Shown here: positions 9,076-18,216 of the stretch, in pieces
Position numbering within the stretch: position 1 is the stretch's first letter
Layout of the letters: every line of letters begins with the position of its first letter
Assembly (NCBI RefSeq): GCF_000422565.1
Contig: NZ_AUMA01000008.1
Coordinates: forward strand, 62,001-126,000
DNA length: 64,000 nt
Origin: Desulfovibrio aminophilus DSM 12254
GTDB taxonomy: Bacteria; Desulfobacterota; Desulfovibrionia; Desulfovibrionales; Desulfovibrionaceae
Direction: 5' to 3'
Made by a program: the position numbers and the translations under genes
The notes under the pieces: generated by a model
What the model was told of the DNA's origin: nothing
The model's input: the letters and a program-made list of their open reading frames with translations, nothing else
Database searches by the model: none

Positions 9076-9390
9076 ATGTATCGCAAGAACATAACCAAGA
9101 TCGTGCAGGACATGGTTCTGGAGGGTGAACGACCGGCCAAGCAGCTGGCGGCCGATCTCGGCAAGCCCTACTCCACGCTGCTGCGCGAGGTGAACCCTTT
9201 CGACAAGAACGCCAAGCTCGGCGTGGAAACCCTCATGCAGATCATGAAGCTGACCAAGAACGAGGCGCCACTGCGCTACATGGCCCAGGAACTGGGCTTC
9301 ACGCTCGTGCCCGTGACCAAGGCCGCGCGGGCGGAGCTGTCGTTCTGCAGCGTCAAGGGAAGTGAAACCCGCGCCAAGGCCGCGGGCTGA
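9076..9390 (+). CDS. Phage CII-like regulatory protein
   Basis: A 104-residue protein. The first 70 residues (KNITKIVQDMVLEGERPAKQLAADLGKPYSTLLREVNPFD..LGVETLMQIMKLT) form a helix-turn-helix pattern like the phage regulatory CII (Phage_CP76) family, which recurs as chromosomal single genes in desulfovibrios. The start at 9076 is preceded by AAGGGGGGAC. It is transcribed from the sigma-54 promoter at 8991 and ends before a strong terminator, so it is a single-gene unit. No prophage genes surround it, so it probably serves the host. Targets are unknown. Confidence 0.72.
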   Translation: MYRKNITKIVQDMVLEGERPAKQLAADLGKPYSTLLREVNPFDKNAKLGVETLMQIMKLTKNEAPLRYMAQELGFTLVPVTKAARAELSFCSVKGSETRAKAAG

Positions 9391-9436
9391 TCGCCGGGAC
9401 GGGGGAGAGATTGGGGCGCTGGCCGCCCCGTTCCCT

Positions 9437-9472
9437 GCCGGCGCCCCGGGGGGTGGCGCCGGCTTCATTTTT
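9437..9472 (+). terminator. Intrinsic terminator after the CII-like gene
   Basis: GCCGGCGCC (9437-9445) pairs with GGCGCCGGC (9455-9463), a perfect 9-bp GC stem, followed by TTCATTTTTC. Confidence 0.85.
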
Positions 9473-9535
9473 CTTGCCGCGGCAAGGGGGCGGGTGTAGC
9501 CTTCCGTAAGTCGATCAGGCTGTTCGGAGTTTCGC

Positions 9536-11146
9536 ATGCCCAGTCCGGCCCCACCGATAAAGGCCTCCACGCCGCTTCCGCCCCGTCTGCTTGTGGTGAC
9601 CCGCGAGGCCGCCGACCTGAAGTTCGTGGAGGAAGCACTGGCGGGTCTGCATCTCGCGCCCGATGCGGTTTTAACTGTTCCCGGCGGCCAGGAGGCGGGC
9701 GAAACGCCCTGGCGCGCGGCCGTGATCTTCTCCTCCACCGATGACGAGCCCCTGAAACAGGCCCGGGCCGTGAGGGCGCTTCCCGGCTGCCCTCCCGTGC
9801 TTCTATTGACGCCGGAGGGCTGGTCCGCCCAAGGCCGCGTCTTTCCCTGCCGCTGCGCCTACCTGCCGCGTTCCGTCGATGCGGCGGAACTGCGCCGGAT
9901 ACTGCTGGATCTGCTGGAGGAGCCCGGGCGAGGCGATTGCGGCGCGCGCCGGTTTTTCCGTTCCCTGGTGGAGTTTCTCGGCGGGGTGATGGTCCTGGCC
10001 TCGGCTGACGACCTGCGCATCCTGGAATGGCCCCGGGGGGCCGAAGTTCTTTTCGGCGCGTCTCGCGATCAGGCCTTGGGCCGCCCTTTTCCCGAGCTCC
10101 TCGAGCCCCTGCTGGGGGCTGCCGGGGGGCTGGCCGGACTGCCGAAGAACGGTCGCGGCCTGCTGCACGAGGAAGTCTCCATACCCCGCCCGGATGGACC
10201 GCCGATCCAGCTTTTGCGCAGCGTCTACGCCGACGTGCTCGGCGGCGCCCGGGTGCTGGCCCTGTTCTTCTACGACGTGTCCGAGCGGCGGAAACGGGAT
10301 CGGCTCATGGGCATCGCCCAGCGCCTGGAATCCATCGGCCGCCTGGCCTCGGGAATCGCCCACGAGATCAACACCCCGATCCACTACATCGGCGACAACA
10401 TTCGTTTTCTGGAACAGTCCTTCGCGGGCATGGACGGGGTCTTGCGCCTGTTCCTCGCCTGCCTGGAGGGCGTGCGCCGGGGCGAGGATCCGGCCCCGCA
10501 CCTGGAGCGCATCGAGGCGGCCATCGCGGCGGCGGACCTCGATTTCCTGGAGTCCGAAATCCCCCTGGCCATCAGCCAGTCCATGGAGGGGGTGGAGCGG
10601 GTGGCGGCCATTGTGCGCGGGATGAAGAAGTTCGCCCATCCCGAGCAGGAGGAGCGCCGCCACGTGGACCTCAACCAGGCCCTGCGGGACGCCCTGCTGG
10701 TGGCGCGCAACGAATGGAAGTACGTGGCGGAAGTGGTCACGGACTTCGACGAGGGGCTGCCCCTGGTGAGCTGTCTGGCCGGGGATCTGAACCAGGTCTT
10801 TCTGAACATCATCGTCAACGCGGCCCAGGCCGTGGAGGAGTCGGCGCGCGGGCGCGGCGGCAAGGGGCGGATCACGGTCTCCACCCGCCGCGACGGCGAT
10901 TTCGTCGAAATCCTGGTGGCCGATACCGGAGTGGGCATCGCCAAGCGCGACCAGGGGCGGGTTTTCGACCCCTTTTTCACCACCAAGGAGGTGGGGCGCG
11001 GCACGGGCCAGGGATTGGCCATCGCCCATTCCATCGTGGTGGACAAGCACGGCGGGACCATCACCTTCACCTCCGAGGAGGGGCGGGGAACCCGCTTCTC
11101 CATCCGTCTGCCCCTGACTCCCCGTCCGGAGGATCGCCGCCCATGA
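9536..11146 (+). CDS. Sensor histidine kinase with degenerate receiver-like and PAS-like N-terminus
   Basis: A 536-residue soluble kinase. Residues about 16-130 (LLVVTREAADLKFVEEALAG...PPVLLLTPEG) look like a receiver fold without a convincing phospho-acceptor. A PAS-like region (about 140-250) is followed by the H-box ASGIAHEINTPIHYIGDN with His276, and by an HATPase domain with FLNIIVNAAQAV, ADTGVGI and FDPFFTTKEVGRGTGQGL. The E-I-N-T-P variant of the H-box and the long inserted linker after it are typical of the HisKA subfamily found with HDOD response regulators in deltaproteobacteria. The stop overlaps the next start by 4 bp (ATGA), so it is translationally coupled to its probable partner. 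Confidence 0.88.
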   Translation: MPSPAPPIKASTPLPPRLLVVTREAADLKFVEEALAGLHLAPDAVLTVPGGQEAGETPWRAAVIFSSTDDEPLKQARAVRALPGCPPVLLLTPEGWSAQGRVFPCRCAYLPRSVDAAELRRILLDLLEEPGRGDCGARRFFRSLVEFLGGVMVLASADDLRILEWPRGAEVLFGASRDQALGRPFPELLEPLLGAAGGLAGLPKNGRGLLHEEVSIPRPDGPPIQLLRSVYADVLGGARVLALFFYDVSERRKRDRLMGIAQRLESIGRLASGIAHEINTPIHYIGDNIRFLEQSFAGMDGVLRLFLACLEGVRRGEDPAPHLERIEAAIAAADLDFLESEIPLAISQSMEGVERVAAIVRGMKKFAHPEQEERRHVDLNQALRDALLVARNEWKYVAEVVTDFDEGLPLVSCLAGDLNQVFLNIIVNAAQAVEESARGRGGKGRITVSTRRDGDFVEILVADTGVGIAKRDQGRVFDPFFTTKEVGRGTGQGLAIAHSIVVDKHGGTITFTSEEGRGTRFSIRLPLTPRPEDRRP

Positions 11147-12354
11147 AGAAATGCGTTCTTTTCGTCGATGACGAGCAGAACATGCTCGACGCCCTGCGCC
11201 GCATGCTCCGCCCCATGACCGTGGAATGGGACATGCATTTCGCCCGCAGCGGCGACGAGGCCCTGATGGTCCTGGCCCAGGAGCCGGTGGATGTGGTCAT
11301 CACGGACCTGCGCATGCCCGGCATGGACGGCGGCGAACTGTTGAAGGTCATCCAGGAGTCCCGGCCGGACGTGGTGCGCATCGTGCTCTCGGGCCATGCT
11401 GACTACAACATGGTCATGAAGTCGGTGAAACAGGCCCACCAGTTCCTGACCAAGCCCTGTTCCACGGACGTCATTCGCGAGGCCCTGGAGAAAGCCTACA
11501 ACCTGCGCCGCATCCTGACCAACGAGGCGGCCAAGGCCATCGTCTCGCGCATCGAGAGCCTGCCGAGCGTGCCGGACCTCTATGTGCGCGTGGTGGAGGA
11601 GGTGCGCCGGAAGGACTCCTCCCTGGGTCGCATCGGGGCGATCATCTCCGAGGATCCGGCCATGACCGCCGCCATCCTCAAGATGGTCAACTCCTCCTTC
11701 TTCGGCTTTTTCCGACCGGTGACGAACCCGGTCCAGGCCGTGAACCTTCTGGGCACTGAGATCGTCAAGGGCCTGATCCTTTCCGCCCACCTCTTCTCGG
11801 TCTTCGATTTCAGCCGGTTCCCACGCTACTCCATGGACGTGCTGGTGGACCACAGCCTGGCCACCGGGCGCATCGCCTCGGCCATCGCCAAGTTCGAGGG
11901 CATGCCTCCGGAAATGGTCGATGAGTGTTTCATCGCGGGCATGCTGCACGACATCGGCAAGCTCATCCTGGCCTCGCGCTTCGAAAAGGAATACCTGGCC
12001 GTGCTGCGCACCGTGCAGCGGGAGAATCGCACGGTCTGGGAGGTGGAGCGCGAGGTGCTGAAGACCTCCCACGCCGAGTTGGGCGCCTACCTCCTGGGAC
12101 TCTGGAACCTGCCCGGGGCCGTGGTCGACGCCCTGGCCTTCCACCACGAGCCCGTGCTGGCGGGCGTGGGCCGCGACTTTAGCCCGCTCACCGCCGTGCA
12201 TGCGGCCAACGCCCTGGAACACGAACTGCGGATCATCAACCGGGAATACGCCCAGCATCCCCCCGATCCGGAATACCTCGAGCACATGGGCCTCACCGGG
12301 CATCTGCCCCAGTGGAAGGAACTCTGCGCCGAGATCTACGAGCCTCGGGAATAG
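11143..12354 (+). CDS. Response regulator with HDOD output domain
   Basis: A 403-residue protein: receiver domain (Asp55 in VVITDLRMPGMDG, Lys in FLTKP) and an HDOD domain from about residue 130 (RIESLPSVPDLYVRVVEEV...AAILKMVNSSFFGF...MLHDIGKLIL). The HDOD family is related to HD phosphohydrolases but often lacks the catalytic set; here one HD pair (LHDIGK) remains. The role is unknown but usually signalling. It overlaps the kinase gene by 4 bp and is followed by a terminator. Confidence 0.88.
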   Translation: MKKCVLFVDDEQNMLDALRRMLRPMTVEWDMHFARSGDEALMVLAQEPVDVVITDLRMPGMDGGELLKVIQESRPDVVRIVLSGHADYNMVMKSVKQAHQFLTKPCSTDVIREALEKAYNLRRILTNEAAKAIVSRIESLPSVPDLYVRVVEEVRRKDSSLGRIGAIISEDPAMTAAILKMVNSSFFGFFRPVTNPVQAVNLLGTEIVKGLILSAHLFSVFDFSRFPRYSMDVLVDHSLATGRIASAIAKFEGMPPEMVDECFIAGMLHDIGKLILASRFEKEYLAVLRTVQRENRTVWEVEREVLKTSHAELGAYLLGLWNLPGAVVDALAFHHEPVLAGVGRDFSPLTAVHAANALEHELRIINREYAQHPPDPEYLEHMGLTGHLPQWKELCAEIYEPRE

Positions 12355-12725
12355 CCGGAACCGGCCCCCCTCCCGTTCTTCGTTTCCCCTCGCTTCCGCG
12401 GTCTCGTCTGTTCGACGGGACCGTTTCTTTTTCACCTTTGTGCCAAAACGTGCTGAAGATCGGAAAACTTGCCTCCAAGGGGAATATCTATATTGTCATG
12501 ATACGTTCTTATGAAAATTTGAGAATGCATTTGTAAAACAGCATCTTGCCTAACGTGCGCAGGGGGCGCATGGGGGCTTTTCGATGCTATGAGTTTGTTT
12601 TGGCACCAGACCTTGGCGGTTGCCGCGACGCGGAGGCGCGTGCGCGGCGAATCTCGTGGGCGGAGCGGAAGAGGGGAAACGCGGCCCGCGGGGTTGTCGA
12701 GCAACCTTCATACCCGGAGGGAATC
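12355..12725. other. Intergenic region before fdhA
   Basis: 371 bp without a supported gene. It holds the terminator at 12399-12432, then an AT-rich stretch (about 12460-12540) that probably contains the fdhA promoter, although I could not single out convincing -35/-10 or sigma-54 boxes. The rest is GC-rich leader ending in CGGAGGGA, the ribosome site of fdhA. Confidence 0.5.
12399..12432 (+). terminator. Intrinsic terminator after the HDOD gene
   Basis: CGGTCTCGTC (12399-12408), loop TGTTC, GACGGGACCG (12414-12423) with one T-G pair, then TTTCTTTTT. Confidence 0.85.
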
Positions 12726-15700
12726 ATGCCAGTCACGCGAAGGGACTTCCTCAAGATCAGCGCCGCCACAGCCGTGACCACGGCCTTCGGCGGCCTGGGC
12801 CTCGGTTGCGCGGCCCGGGGCAAGGCGGGGGGGCCCGTGGCCCTGCCGGCCGACCGCATCCAGGCCCTGAAGCCGGAGTGGAGCAAGCAGACCACGTCGG
12901 TGTGCTGCTACTGCTCGGTGGGCTGCGGGCTCATCGTGAACACCTCGCTTTCCAGCAAACGCGCCGTCAACACGGAAGGCGACCCGGATCACCCGATCAA
13001 TCAGGGCGCCCTGTGCGCCAAGGGATCGGCCATCTGGCAGATGGCCGAGAACGACAAGCGGCCCAAGACCGTGCTTTACCGCGCGCCTTATTCCGACAAG
13101 TTCGAGGCCAAGCCCTGGGACTGGGCGCTCAAGCGCATCGCCCGTCTGGTCAAGGACACCCGCGAGGCCGGTTTCAGCGCCAAGAACGGCAAGGGCGAGA
13201 TCGTCAACCGCGTGAACAACCTCGCCTCCGTCGGCTCGGCGGCCCTCGACAACGAGGAATGCTGGGCCTACCAGGCCATGCTCCGGAGCCTCGGCCTGGT
13301 GTATATCGAGCACCAGGCACGTATCTGACACAGCGCTACTGTGGCGGCTCTGGCAGAGTCGTTCGGACGCGGCGCGATGACCAATCACTGGATCGACTTC
13401 CAGAACAGTGATTGCATTCTCATCATGGGCAGCAACCCTGCCGAAAACCATCCCATCTGCTGGAAATGGGTGACCAAGGCCCAGGAACGGGGTTCCACCG
13501 TGGTCCACGTGGACCCGCGCTTCACCCGCACCTCGGCCAAGGCGGACATGCACTTCATGCTCCGCTCGGGCTCGGACATCGCCGTGCTCGGCGGCATGAT
13601 CAACTACATCCTGAGCAACGACCTGATCTTCAAGGATTACGTCGTCAACTACACCAACGCTTCCTTCCTGGTCTCCGGCAAGTTCGGATTCAAGGATGGG
13701 CTCTTCGCCGGCTACGACGCTCAGAAGAGGGCTTACGACAAGTCCAACTGGGCTTTCGAGGTGGATGCCGACGGCGTGCCCAAGAAGGATCCCACCCTTC
13801 AGGATCCGCGTTGCGTCTATCAGTTGCTCAAGAAGCACTACGCCCGTTACGACCTGAAGAAGGTCGCCGGGATCAGCGGCATGCCCAAGGACGACCTGGT
13901 CAAGCTGTACAAGGCCTACGCGGCCACGGGCAAACGGGACAAGGCCGGAACGATCCTCTACGCCATGGGCTGGACCCAGCACACCGTGGGCGTGCAGAAC
14001 ATCCGCGCCATGTGCATGATCCAGCTCCTGCTGGGCAACATCGGCATCGCCGGAGGCGGGGTCAACGCCCTGCGCGGCGAGTCCAACGTCCAAGGCTCCA
14101 CGGACCAGGGCCTGCTGTTCCACATCCTGCCCGGCTACCTGCCCACCCCGGCGTCGGCCCTGGACAGTCTGGCGGTCTACAACGAGAAGAACACGCCGGT
14201 GTCCAAGGATCCCAAGAGCGCCAACTGGTGGCAGAACCGGCCCAAGTACATGGCCAGCTTCCTCAAGTCCATGTGGGAGGAGACCGAGCCGGAGCAGTCC
14301 TACTCCTGGTTGCCCAAGATCGACCCGGGCGGGTCCGGAGCATACTCCTGGCTGGCGCTCTTCGACAAGATGAGCAAGGGCCAGTTCAAGGGCTTCTTCG
14401 CCTGGGGCATGAACCCGGCCTGTTCCGGGGCCAACGCCAACAAGACCCGCAAGGCCCTCGCGAACCTGGACTGGATGGTCAACGTCAACCTCTTCGAGAA
14501 CGAGACCGGCTGGTTCTGGCAGGGCCCGGACATGGACCCCAAGACCATCAAGACCGAGGTCTTCTTCCTGCCCTGCGCCGCCTCCATCGAAAAGGAAGGC
14601 TCCATCACCAACTCCGGCCGCTGGATGCAGTGGCGCTACGCCGGGCCGACGCCCTACGGCGAGAGCAAGCCGGACGGCGACATCATCGCTCACCTGTTCA
14701 AGGAAATTCAGGCCCTGTACAAAAAGGAGAAGGGCGTTCTGTCGGAGCCCATCCTCAAGGCCACCTGGAACAAGACCAACAAGCACGGGGAGTTCGACCC
14801 GCACGCCACGGCCAGGCTGATCAACGGCGCGTTCCTCAAGGACGTGACGATCGGTGACAAGGTCTACAAGAAGGGTGAGCAGGTTCCGAGCTTCGCCATG
14901 CTCCAGGCCGACGGCTCCACCACCTCGGGCAACTGGCTCTACGCCGGTTCCTACACGGACAAGAACAAGGCCGCCCTGCGCGACACGAAGCAGACTCCCG
15001 AACAGGCCGCCATCGGCCTCTTCCCCAACTGGTCCTGGTGCTGGCCGGTGAACCGGCGCATCCTCTACAACCGCGCCTCCTGCGATCCGACGGGCAAGCC
15101 CTGGGATCAGGCCAAGACCGTGGTTTCCTGGAACGCGGCGGACAAGAAGTGGATCGGCGACGTGCCGGACGGCCCCTGGGCCCCGGAGGCGAAGTATCCC
15201 TTCATCATGACCAAGGAGGGATTCGGCCAGATCTTCGGCCCGGGCCTCAACGACGGCCCGTTCCCGGAGTACTACGAACCCCTGGAGTGTCCGGTGTCCG
15301 GGCATCCCTTCTCCAAGCAGCTGCACAACCCCACGGCCATCGCCTTCGAGGGCGAGGACAAGGCGGTCTGCGATCCCCGCTACCCCTTCGTCTGCTCCAC
15401 CTACCGGGTCACCGAGCACTGGCAGACCGGCGTGCTCACCCGGTGGCTGCCGTGGCTCGTCGAGGCCGAGCCGCAGATGTTCTGCGAGATCTCGCCCGAA
15501 CTGGCCAAGCTGCGCGGCATCGCCAACGGCGACAAGGTCACCGTCTCCAGCCTGCGCGGCTCGCTCTGGGCCGTGGCCATCGTGACCCCGAGGCTCAAGC
15601 CGTTCAAGGTCCAGGGCCAGACCCTGCACCAGGTCGGCATCCCGTGGCACTTCGGATGGATTCATCCCAAGGACGGCGGCGACTCCGCCAACCTGCTGAG

Positions 15701-15773
15701 TCCCTCGGTCGGTGATCCCAACACCGGCATCCCGGAGACCAAGGCCTTCATGGTCAACGTCAGGAAGGCCTAA
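12726..15773 (+). CDS. fdhA: Formate dehydrogenase catalytic subunit, selenocysteine-containing, Tat-exported
   Basis: A 1015-residue Mo/W-bis-PGD formate dehydrogenase read through an in-frame TGA at 13326-13328 as Sec201. The flanking residues A-R-I-U-H-S-A-T-V are the conserved active-site context of this family, and His202 follows Sec as usual. The Tat signal TRRDFLK starts at residue 4, and Cys60, Cys63, Cys67 and Cys97 bind the proximal [4Fe-4S] cluster. After the Sec codon the frame stays open to 15773, with the molybdopterin domains and the C-terminal cofactor cap (KLRGIANGDKVTVSS). The length matches periplasmic FdhA of desulfovibrios. It is followed after 11 bp by the Fe-S subunit. 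It oxidises formate (or reduces CO2) in the periplasm. Confidence 0.95.
13326..13360 (+). promoter_or_regulatory. Sec UGA codon and putative bacterial SECIS hairpin
   Basis: The UGA (13326-13328) is followed 17 nt later by GGCTCT (13346-13351), loop GGC, AGAGTC (13355-13360), a 6-bp stem with one G-T pair. Bacterial SECIS elements are small hairpins just downstream of UGA with a G-containing apical loop recognised by SelB, so position and loop fit. The fold was done by eye. Confidence 0.55.
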
Positions 15774-15784
15774 GGAGGTCGCAG

Positions 15785-16510
15785 ATGAACGGTAAGAGCT
15801 TCTTCGTCGATCTGAGCAAGTGCACGGCGTGCCGGGGCTGCCAGGTCTCCTGCAAGCAGTGGAAGAAACTGCCCGCGGAGAAGACGGTCAACACCGGCTC
15901 CCATCAGAATCCGGCGGACCTCTCCTTCAATACCTTGAAGGTGGTCCGCTTCTCGGAACGCGTGGACAAGGGCAAGGTGCGCTGGTTCTTCCTGCCGGAT
16001 CAGTGCCGACACTGTGTGGAGCCGCCGTGCAAGATGGCCTCCAGCGTGGAAGGCTCGATCCTGCACGACCAGGCCACCGGCGCGGTGGTCTTCACCCCGC
16101 TCACGGCCCAGGAGGACTTCGAGATCATCCGCGGGGCCTGCCCCTACGACATCCCGCGCCAGGATCCGGTCACCAAGGTCATGTCCAAGTGCGACATGTG
16201 CACCGATCGGGTTCGGGCCGGAATGCTTCCGGCCTGCGTCAAGACCTGTCCCACCGGCGCCATGAACTTCGGCGACCGGGACGAGATGCTGAAGCTGGCC
16301 CAGAAGTCGCTGGCCGGCGTCAAGAAGAAGTGGCCCAAGGCCCAGTTGGTGAACGCCGACGATGTGCGGGTCATCTTCCTGGCCGTGGAGGAACCGGAGT
16401 TCTACGCCAAGACCCTGATGGCCCAGGCGTCCGAGCAGATGAGATTCGCCACGCGGCGTGATCTCCTGGCTCAGCTCCTGCGGCCCGTGCGCAGCATGAC
16501 CTCCGTCTGA
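15785..16510 (+). CDS. fdhB: Formate dehydrogenase Fe-S (beta) subunit
   Basis: A 241-residue ferredoxin-like electron-transfer subunit. Four cysteine groups are visible: C-x2-C-x2-C-x3-C from Cys13 (CTACRGCQVSC), then DQCRHCVEPPC, GACPYD, and CDMCTDRV...ACVKTCPTGA, fitting four [4Fe-4S] clusters in the usual crosswise order. It has no signal peptide of its own, so it is expected to be carried out by the Tat signal of FdhA. AAGGAGGT overlaps the fdhA stop and serves as ribosome site. No membrane anchor or cytochrome gene follows, as in soluble two-subunit FdhAB, where a periplasmic cytochrome c3 is the usual acceptor. Confidence 0.93.
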   Translation: MNGKSFFVDLSKCTACRGCQVSCKQWKKLPAEKTVNTGSHQNPADLSFNTLKVVRFSERVDKGKVRWFFLPDQCRHCVEPPCKMASSVEGSILHDQATGAVVFTPLTAQEDFEIIRGACPYDIPRQDPVTKVMSKCDMCTDRVRAGMLPACVKTCPTGAMNFGDRDEMLKLAQKSLAGVKKKWPKAQLVNADDVRVIFLAVEEPEFYAKTLMAQASEQMRFATRRDLLAQLLRPVRSMTSV

Positions 16511-16536
16511 GGCTTCGCAAGGAGCCTTTCGCAAGA

Positions 16537-16578
16537 GGCCGCCGGGGATACCCTGCCCCCCGGCGGCCCTTGTCTTTT
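16537..16578 (+). terminator. Intrinsic terminator after fdhAB
   Basis: GGCCGCCGGGG (16537-16547) pairs perfectly with CCCCGGCGGCC (16558-16568), followed by CTTGTCTTTT. It closes the fdhAB unit before the convergent redox operon. Confidence 0.85.
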
Positions 16579-16585
16579 GTGCGAT

Positions 16586-17062
16586 TCAGCGACCGGCCTG
16601 TTTCAGAACCTTGAGGATCAGGGCTTCCAGCTCCTCCTCGGTCTTGGCGCCGGCGATGCGTTCCACCTCGCGACCGTTCTGGAAAATCAGCAGGAGCGGT
16701 ATGCCGGAGAGGCCGTACCGCATGATCGGTTCTTCTCCGGCCCAGTAGACCGGAAACCCCACGCCCCCGACCTGTTTCAACAATTCCCGCATGGCTCCGG
16801 GGTCCATGTCCAGGCTGACCCCGGCGAGGTCGAGCCCGCGTCCCTCGTACTTGAGCCAGAGACTCTGAAGCGCGGGCAGTTCCTGGCGGCAGGGCGCGCA
16901 CCATGCGGCCATGAAGAAGACCATCCGGGCCGGAACGGGTTCGCTGAGGAAGGCCTCGAGGCGTCGCTGGTCCATCTGCCGCGGGGGCGGTTGTCCCGTC
17001 GCCTGGGCCGTCGCCGCCAGAAGACACAGCAGGATGCCGAGGGAGACAGCGAGCCGTTTCAT
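16586..17062 (-). CDS. Exported thioredoxin-like protein (TlpA type)
   Basis: A 158-residue protein with a signal peptide (MKRLAVSLGILLCLLAATA) and a thioredoxin fold. The active site is WCAPC (Cys55, Cys58) in FMAAWCAPCRQELP, and the cis-Pro loop is GLSGIPLLLI. It should reduce or exchange disulfides outside the cytoplasm. The start at 17062 overlaps the stop of the upstream peroxiredoxin gene by 4 bp; the frame stays open further upstream but only as antisense-like arginine-rich sequence. It is the last gene of a three-gene thiol operon, and its likely partner is the peroxiredoxin next to it. Confidence 0.88.
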   Translation of the reverse strand: MKRLAVSLGILLCLLAATAQATGQPPPRQMDQRRLEAFLSEPVPARMVFFMAAWCAPCRQELPALQSLWLKYEGRGLDLAGVSLDMDPGAMRELLKQVGGVGFPVYWAGEEPIMRYGLSGIPLLLIFQNGREVERIAGAKTEEELEALILKVLKQAGR

Positions 17063-17646
17063 CGCAACGCGTCCAGTCGGCGGATGAGTTCGCCCAGTTC
17101 GGGCCGCTGGTTGATGTCGTTCACGTCGATGGAGCGGATGACGCCCTTTCGGTCGATGACGACGAGGGCCCGTTCGGCCATGCCGTCGCCGCGCAGCACC
17201 CCGTAGGCCCCGGCGACCCGGCCGTGGGGCCAGAAGTCGGAGAGCACCGGGAACCAGACGCCGCCCATCTGGAGGGTCCAGGCGTGCAGCGAGGGCAGGT
17301 TGTCGGTGGTGATGCCGAGCAGGACGGTGTCGCGTTTTTCGAAGAGAGGACGGGCCAGGTTGTACCCCGGCCACTGGTCCGAGCAGACCGGGGTGAAGGC
17401 CGCAGGCACGAAGGACAGGACCACGTTCTTTTTGCCCCGGTAATCCGAAAGCCGGACCGTCGCGCCGCCCAGCGCGGGCAGGGCGAAATCCGGGGCCATG
17501 TCGCCCACCTTGACCCGCAACGCGCTGTCGCGGGGTTTCATTTCGCCCAGCCCATACACGCTTTCAGGGGAGAGCAGGGCGGCCCGGGCCGGTAATGCCG
17601 ATGCCAGGCAGACGGTCAACAACAGGCAGCAGAGCGCTCTTTTCAT
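17059..17646 (-). CDS. Exported peroxiredoxin (AhpC/TSA family)
   Basis: A 195-residue protein with a signal peptide ending near ARA-A. The peroxidatic cysteine is Cys88 in FTPVCSDQW, within the PxxxT(S)xxC motif of peroxiredoxins (P-A-A-F-T-P-V-C). No second, resolving cysteine is seen in the mature part, so it may be a 1-Cys enzyme recycled by the neighbouring thioredoxin-like proteins. Gene overlaps and spacing (4 bp with the downstream gene, 9 bp after the upstream one) indicate one transcript. It likely removes peroxides outside the cytoplasm in an anaerobe exposed to oxygen. Confidence 0.87.
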   Translation of the reverse strand: MKRALCCLLLTVCLASALPARAALLSPESVYGLGEMKPRDSALRVKVGDMAPDFALPALGGATVRLSDYRGKKNVVLSFVPAAFTPVCSDQWPGYNLARPLFEKRDTVLLGITTDNLPSLHAWTLQMGGVWFPVLSDFWPHGRVAGAYGVLRGDGMAERALVVIDRKGVIRSIDVNDINQRPELGELIRRLDALR

Positions 17647-17655
17647 GGCCGCGCC

Positions 17656-18216
17656 TCACTTCTTGAGCCCGGCGGCGGTCGCCAGCCGGTCCAGAAAGGC
17701 TTTGGTATCCCCGAATCCGCCAGTCAGGGAGTCCAGGACCGGCAATCCGCGTTCGTCGCCCGGCAGCCCGACGAGGATGAAGCAGGGGGTGCCGACCTGC
17801 CCAAGGGCCTTGTGCATGGTGAAGTCCGGGTCCGCGAAGAGGGGGAAGGGGATCTTGTACTGCTCGCGGAAGACATCCACCTCGAAGGACGAATTTCCCG
17901 CGCCCAGGCCCAGCAGGAGGATGCGCCCGGCCCAGGGCGAGGACCGGAGGGCCGCATCCAGCTCGTTGACCCGGGACGCCTCGCGCTGGCAGTGCGGGCA
18001 GTACATGCTGAAGATCTCCAGCAACAGAAACTCGGCCTTGACCTGGGAGAGGCGGAAGGTCCGCGCGTCCTTGGAAATGCCGAGAGAGGCAGCCTGTTCC
18101 GGCGTCAGTGGACCGCTCAGCTCCATGTCGGCCAGGAAGGAGCCCGGAGCGGGCTGGGCGCGGGCGGAAAGTGCCAGGATCGCCAGGATCGCCAACGAAG
18201 CCGCCAGCCGTTTCAT
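17656..18216 (-). CDS. Exported thioredoxin-like protein with CPHC active site
   Basis: A 186-residue protein with a signal peptide (MKRLAASLAILAILALSARA). The active site is MYCPHC (Cys73, Cys76); CPHC is the dipeptide typical of DsbA-type oxidants, although the overall sequence (EFLLLEIFSMYCPHCQREASRVNELD, GTPCFILVGLPG) is TlpA/AhpC-like, so oxidase versus reductase is open. It is the first gene of the redox operon; AGGAGGGC precedes the ATG. Confidence 0.85.
   Translation of the reverse strand: MKRLAASLAILAILALSARAQPAPGSFLADMELSGPLTPEQAASLGISKDARTFRLSQVKAEFLLLEIFSMYCPHCQREASRVNELDAALRSSPWAGRILLLGLGAGNSSFEVDVFREQYKIPFPLFADPDFTMHKALGQVGTPCFILVGLPGDERGLPVLDSLTGGFGDTKAFLDRLATAAGLKK

Noticed and set aside
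9076-9390. Prophage remnant
   Set aside because: Only one CII-like gene is present, with a host-type sigma-54 promoter and terminator; no other phage genes nearby.
12585-12625. Sigma-54 promoter before fdhA (TTGGCACC...TTGGC)
   Set aside because: The distance between the GG and GC dinucleotides is not 10 bp.
13326-13328. TGA as a premature stop (pseudogene)
   Set aside because: The frame continues with intact family sequence and the exact Sec context; read as selenocysteine.
12708-15665. Long open frame (985 codons) on the minus strand opposite fdhA
   Set aside because: It mirrors a strong coding gene of very high GC3; its translation is rich in G, H, V and A without any domain, and it has no ribosome site.
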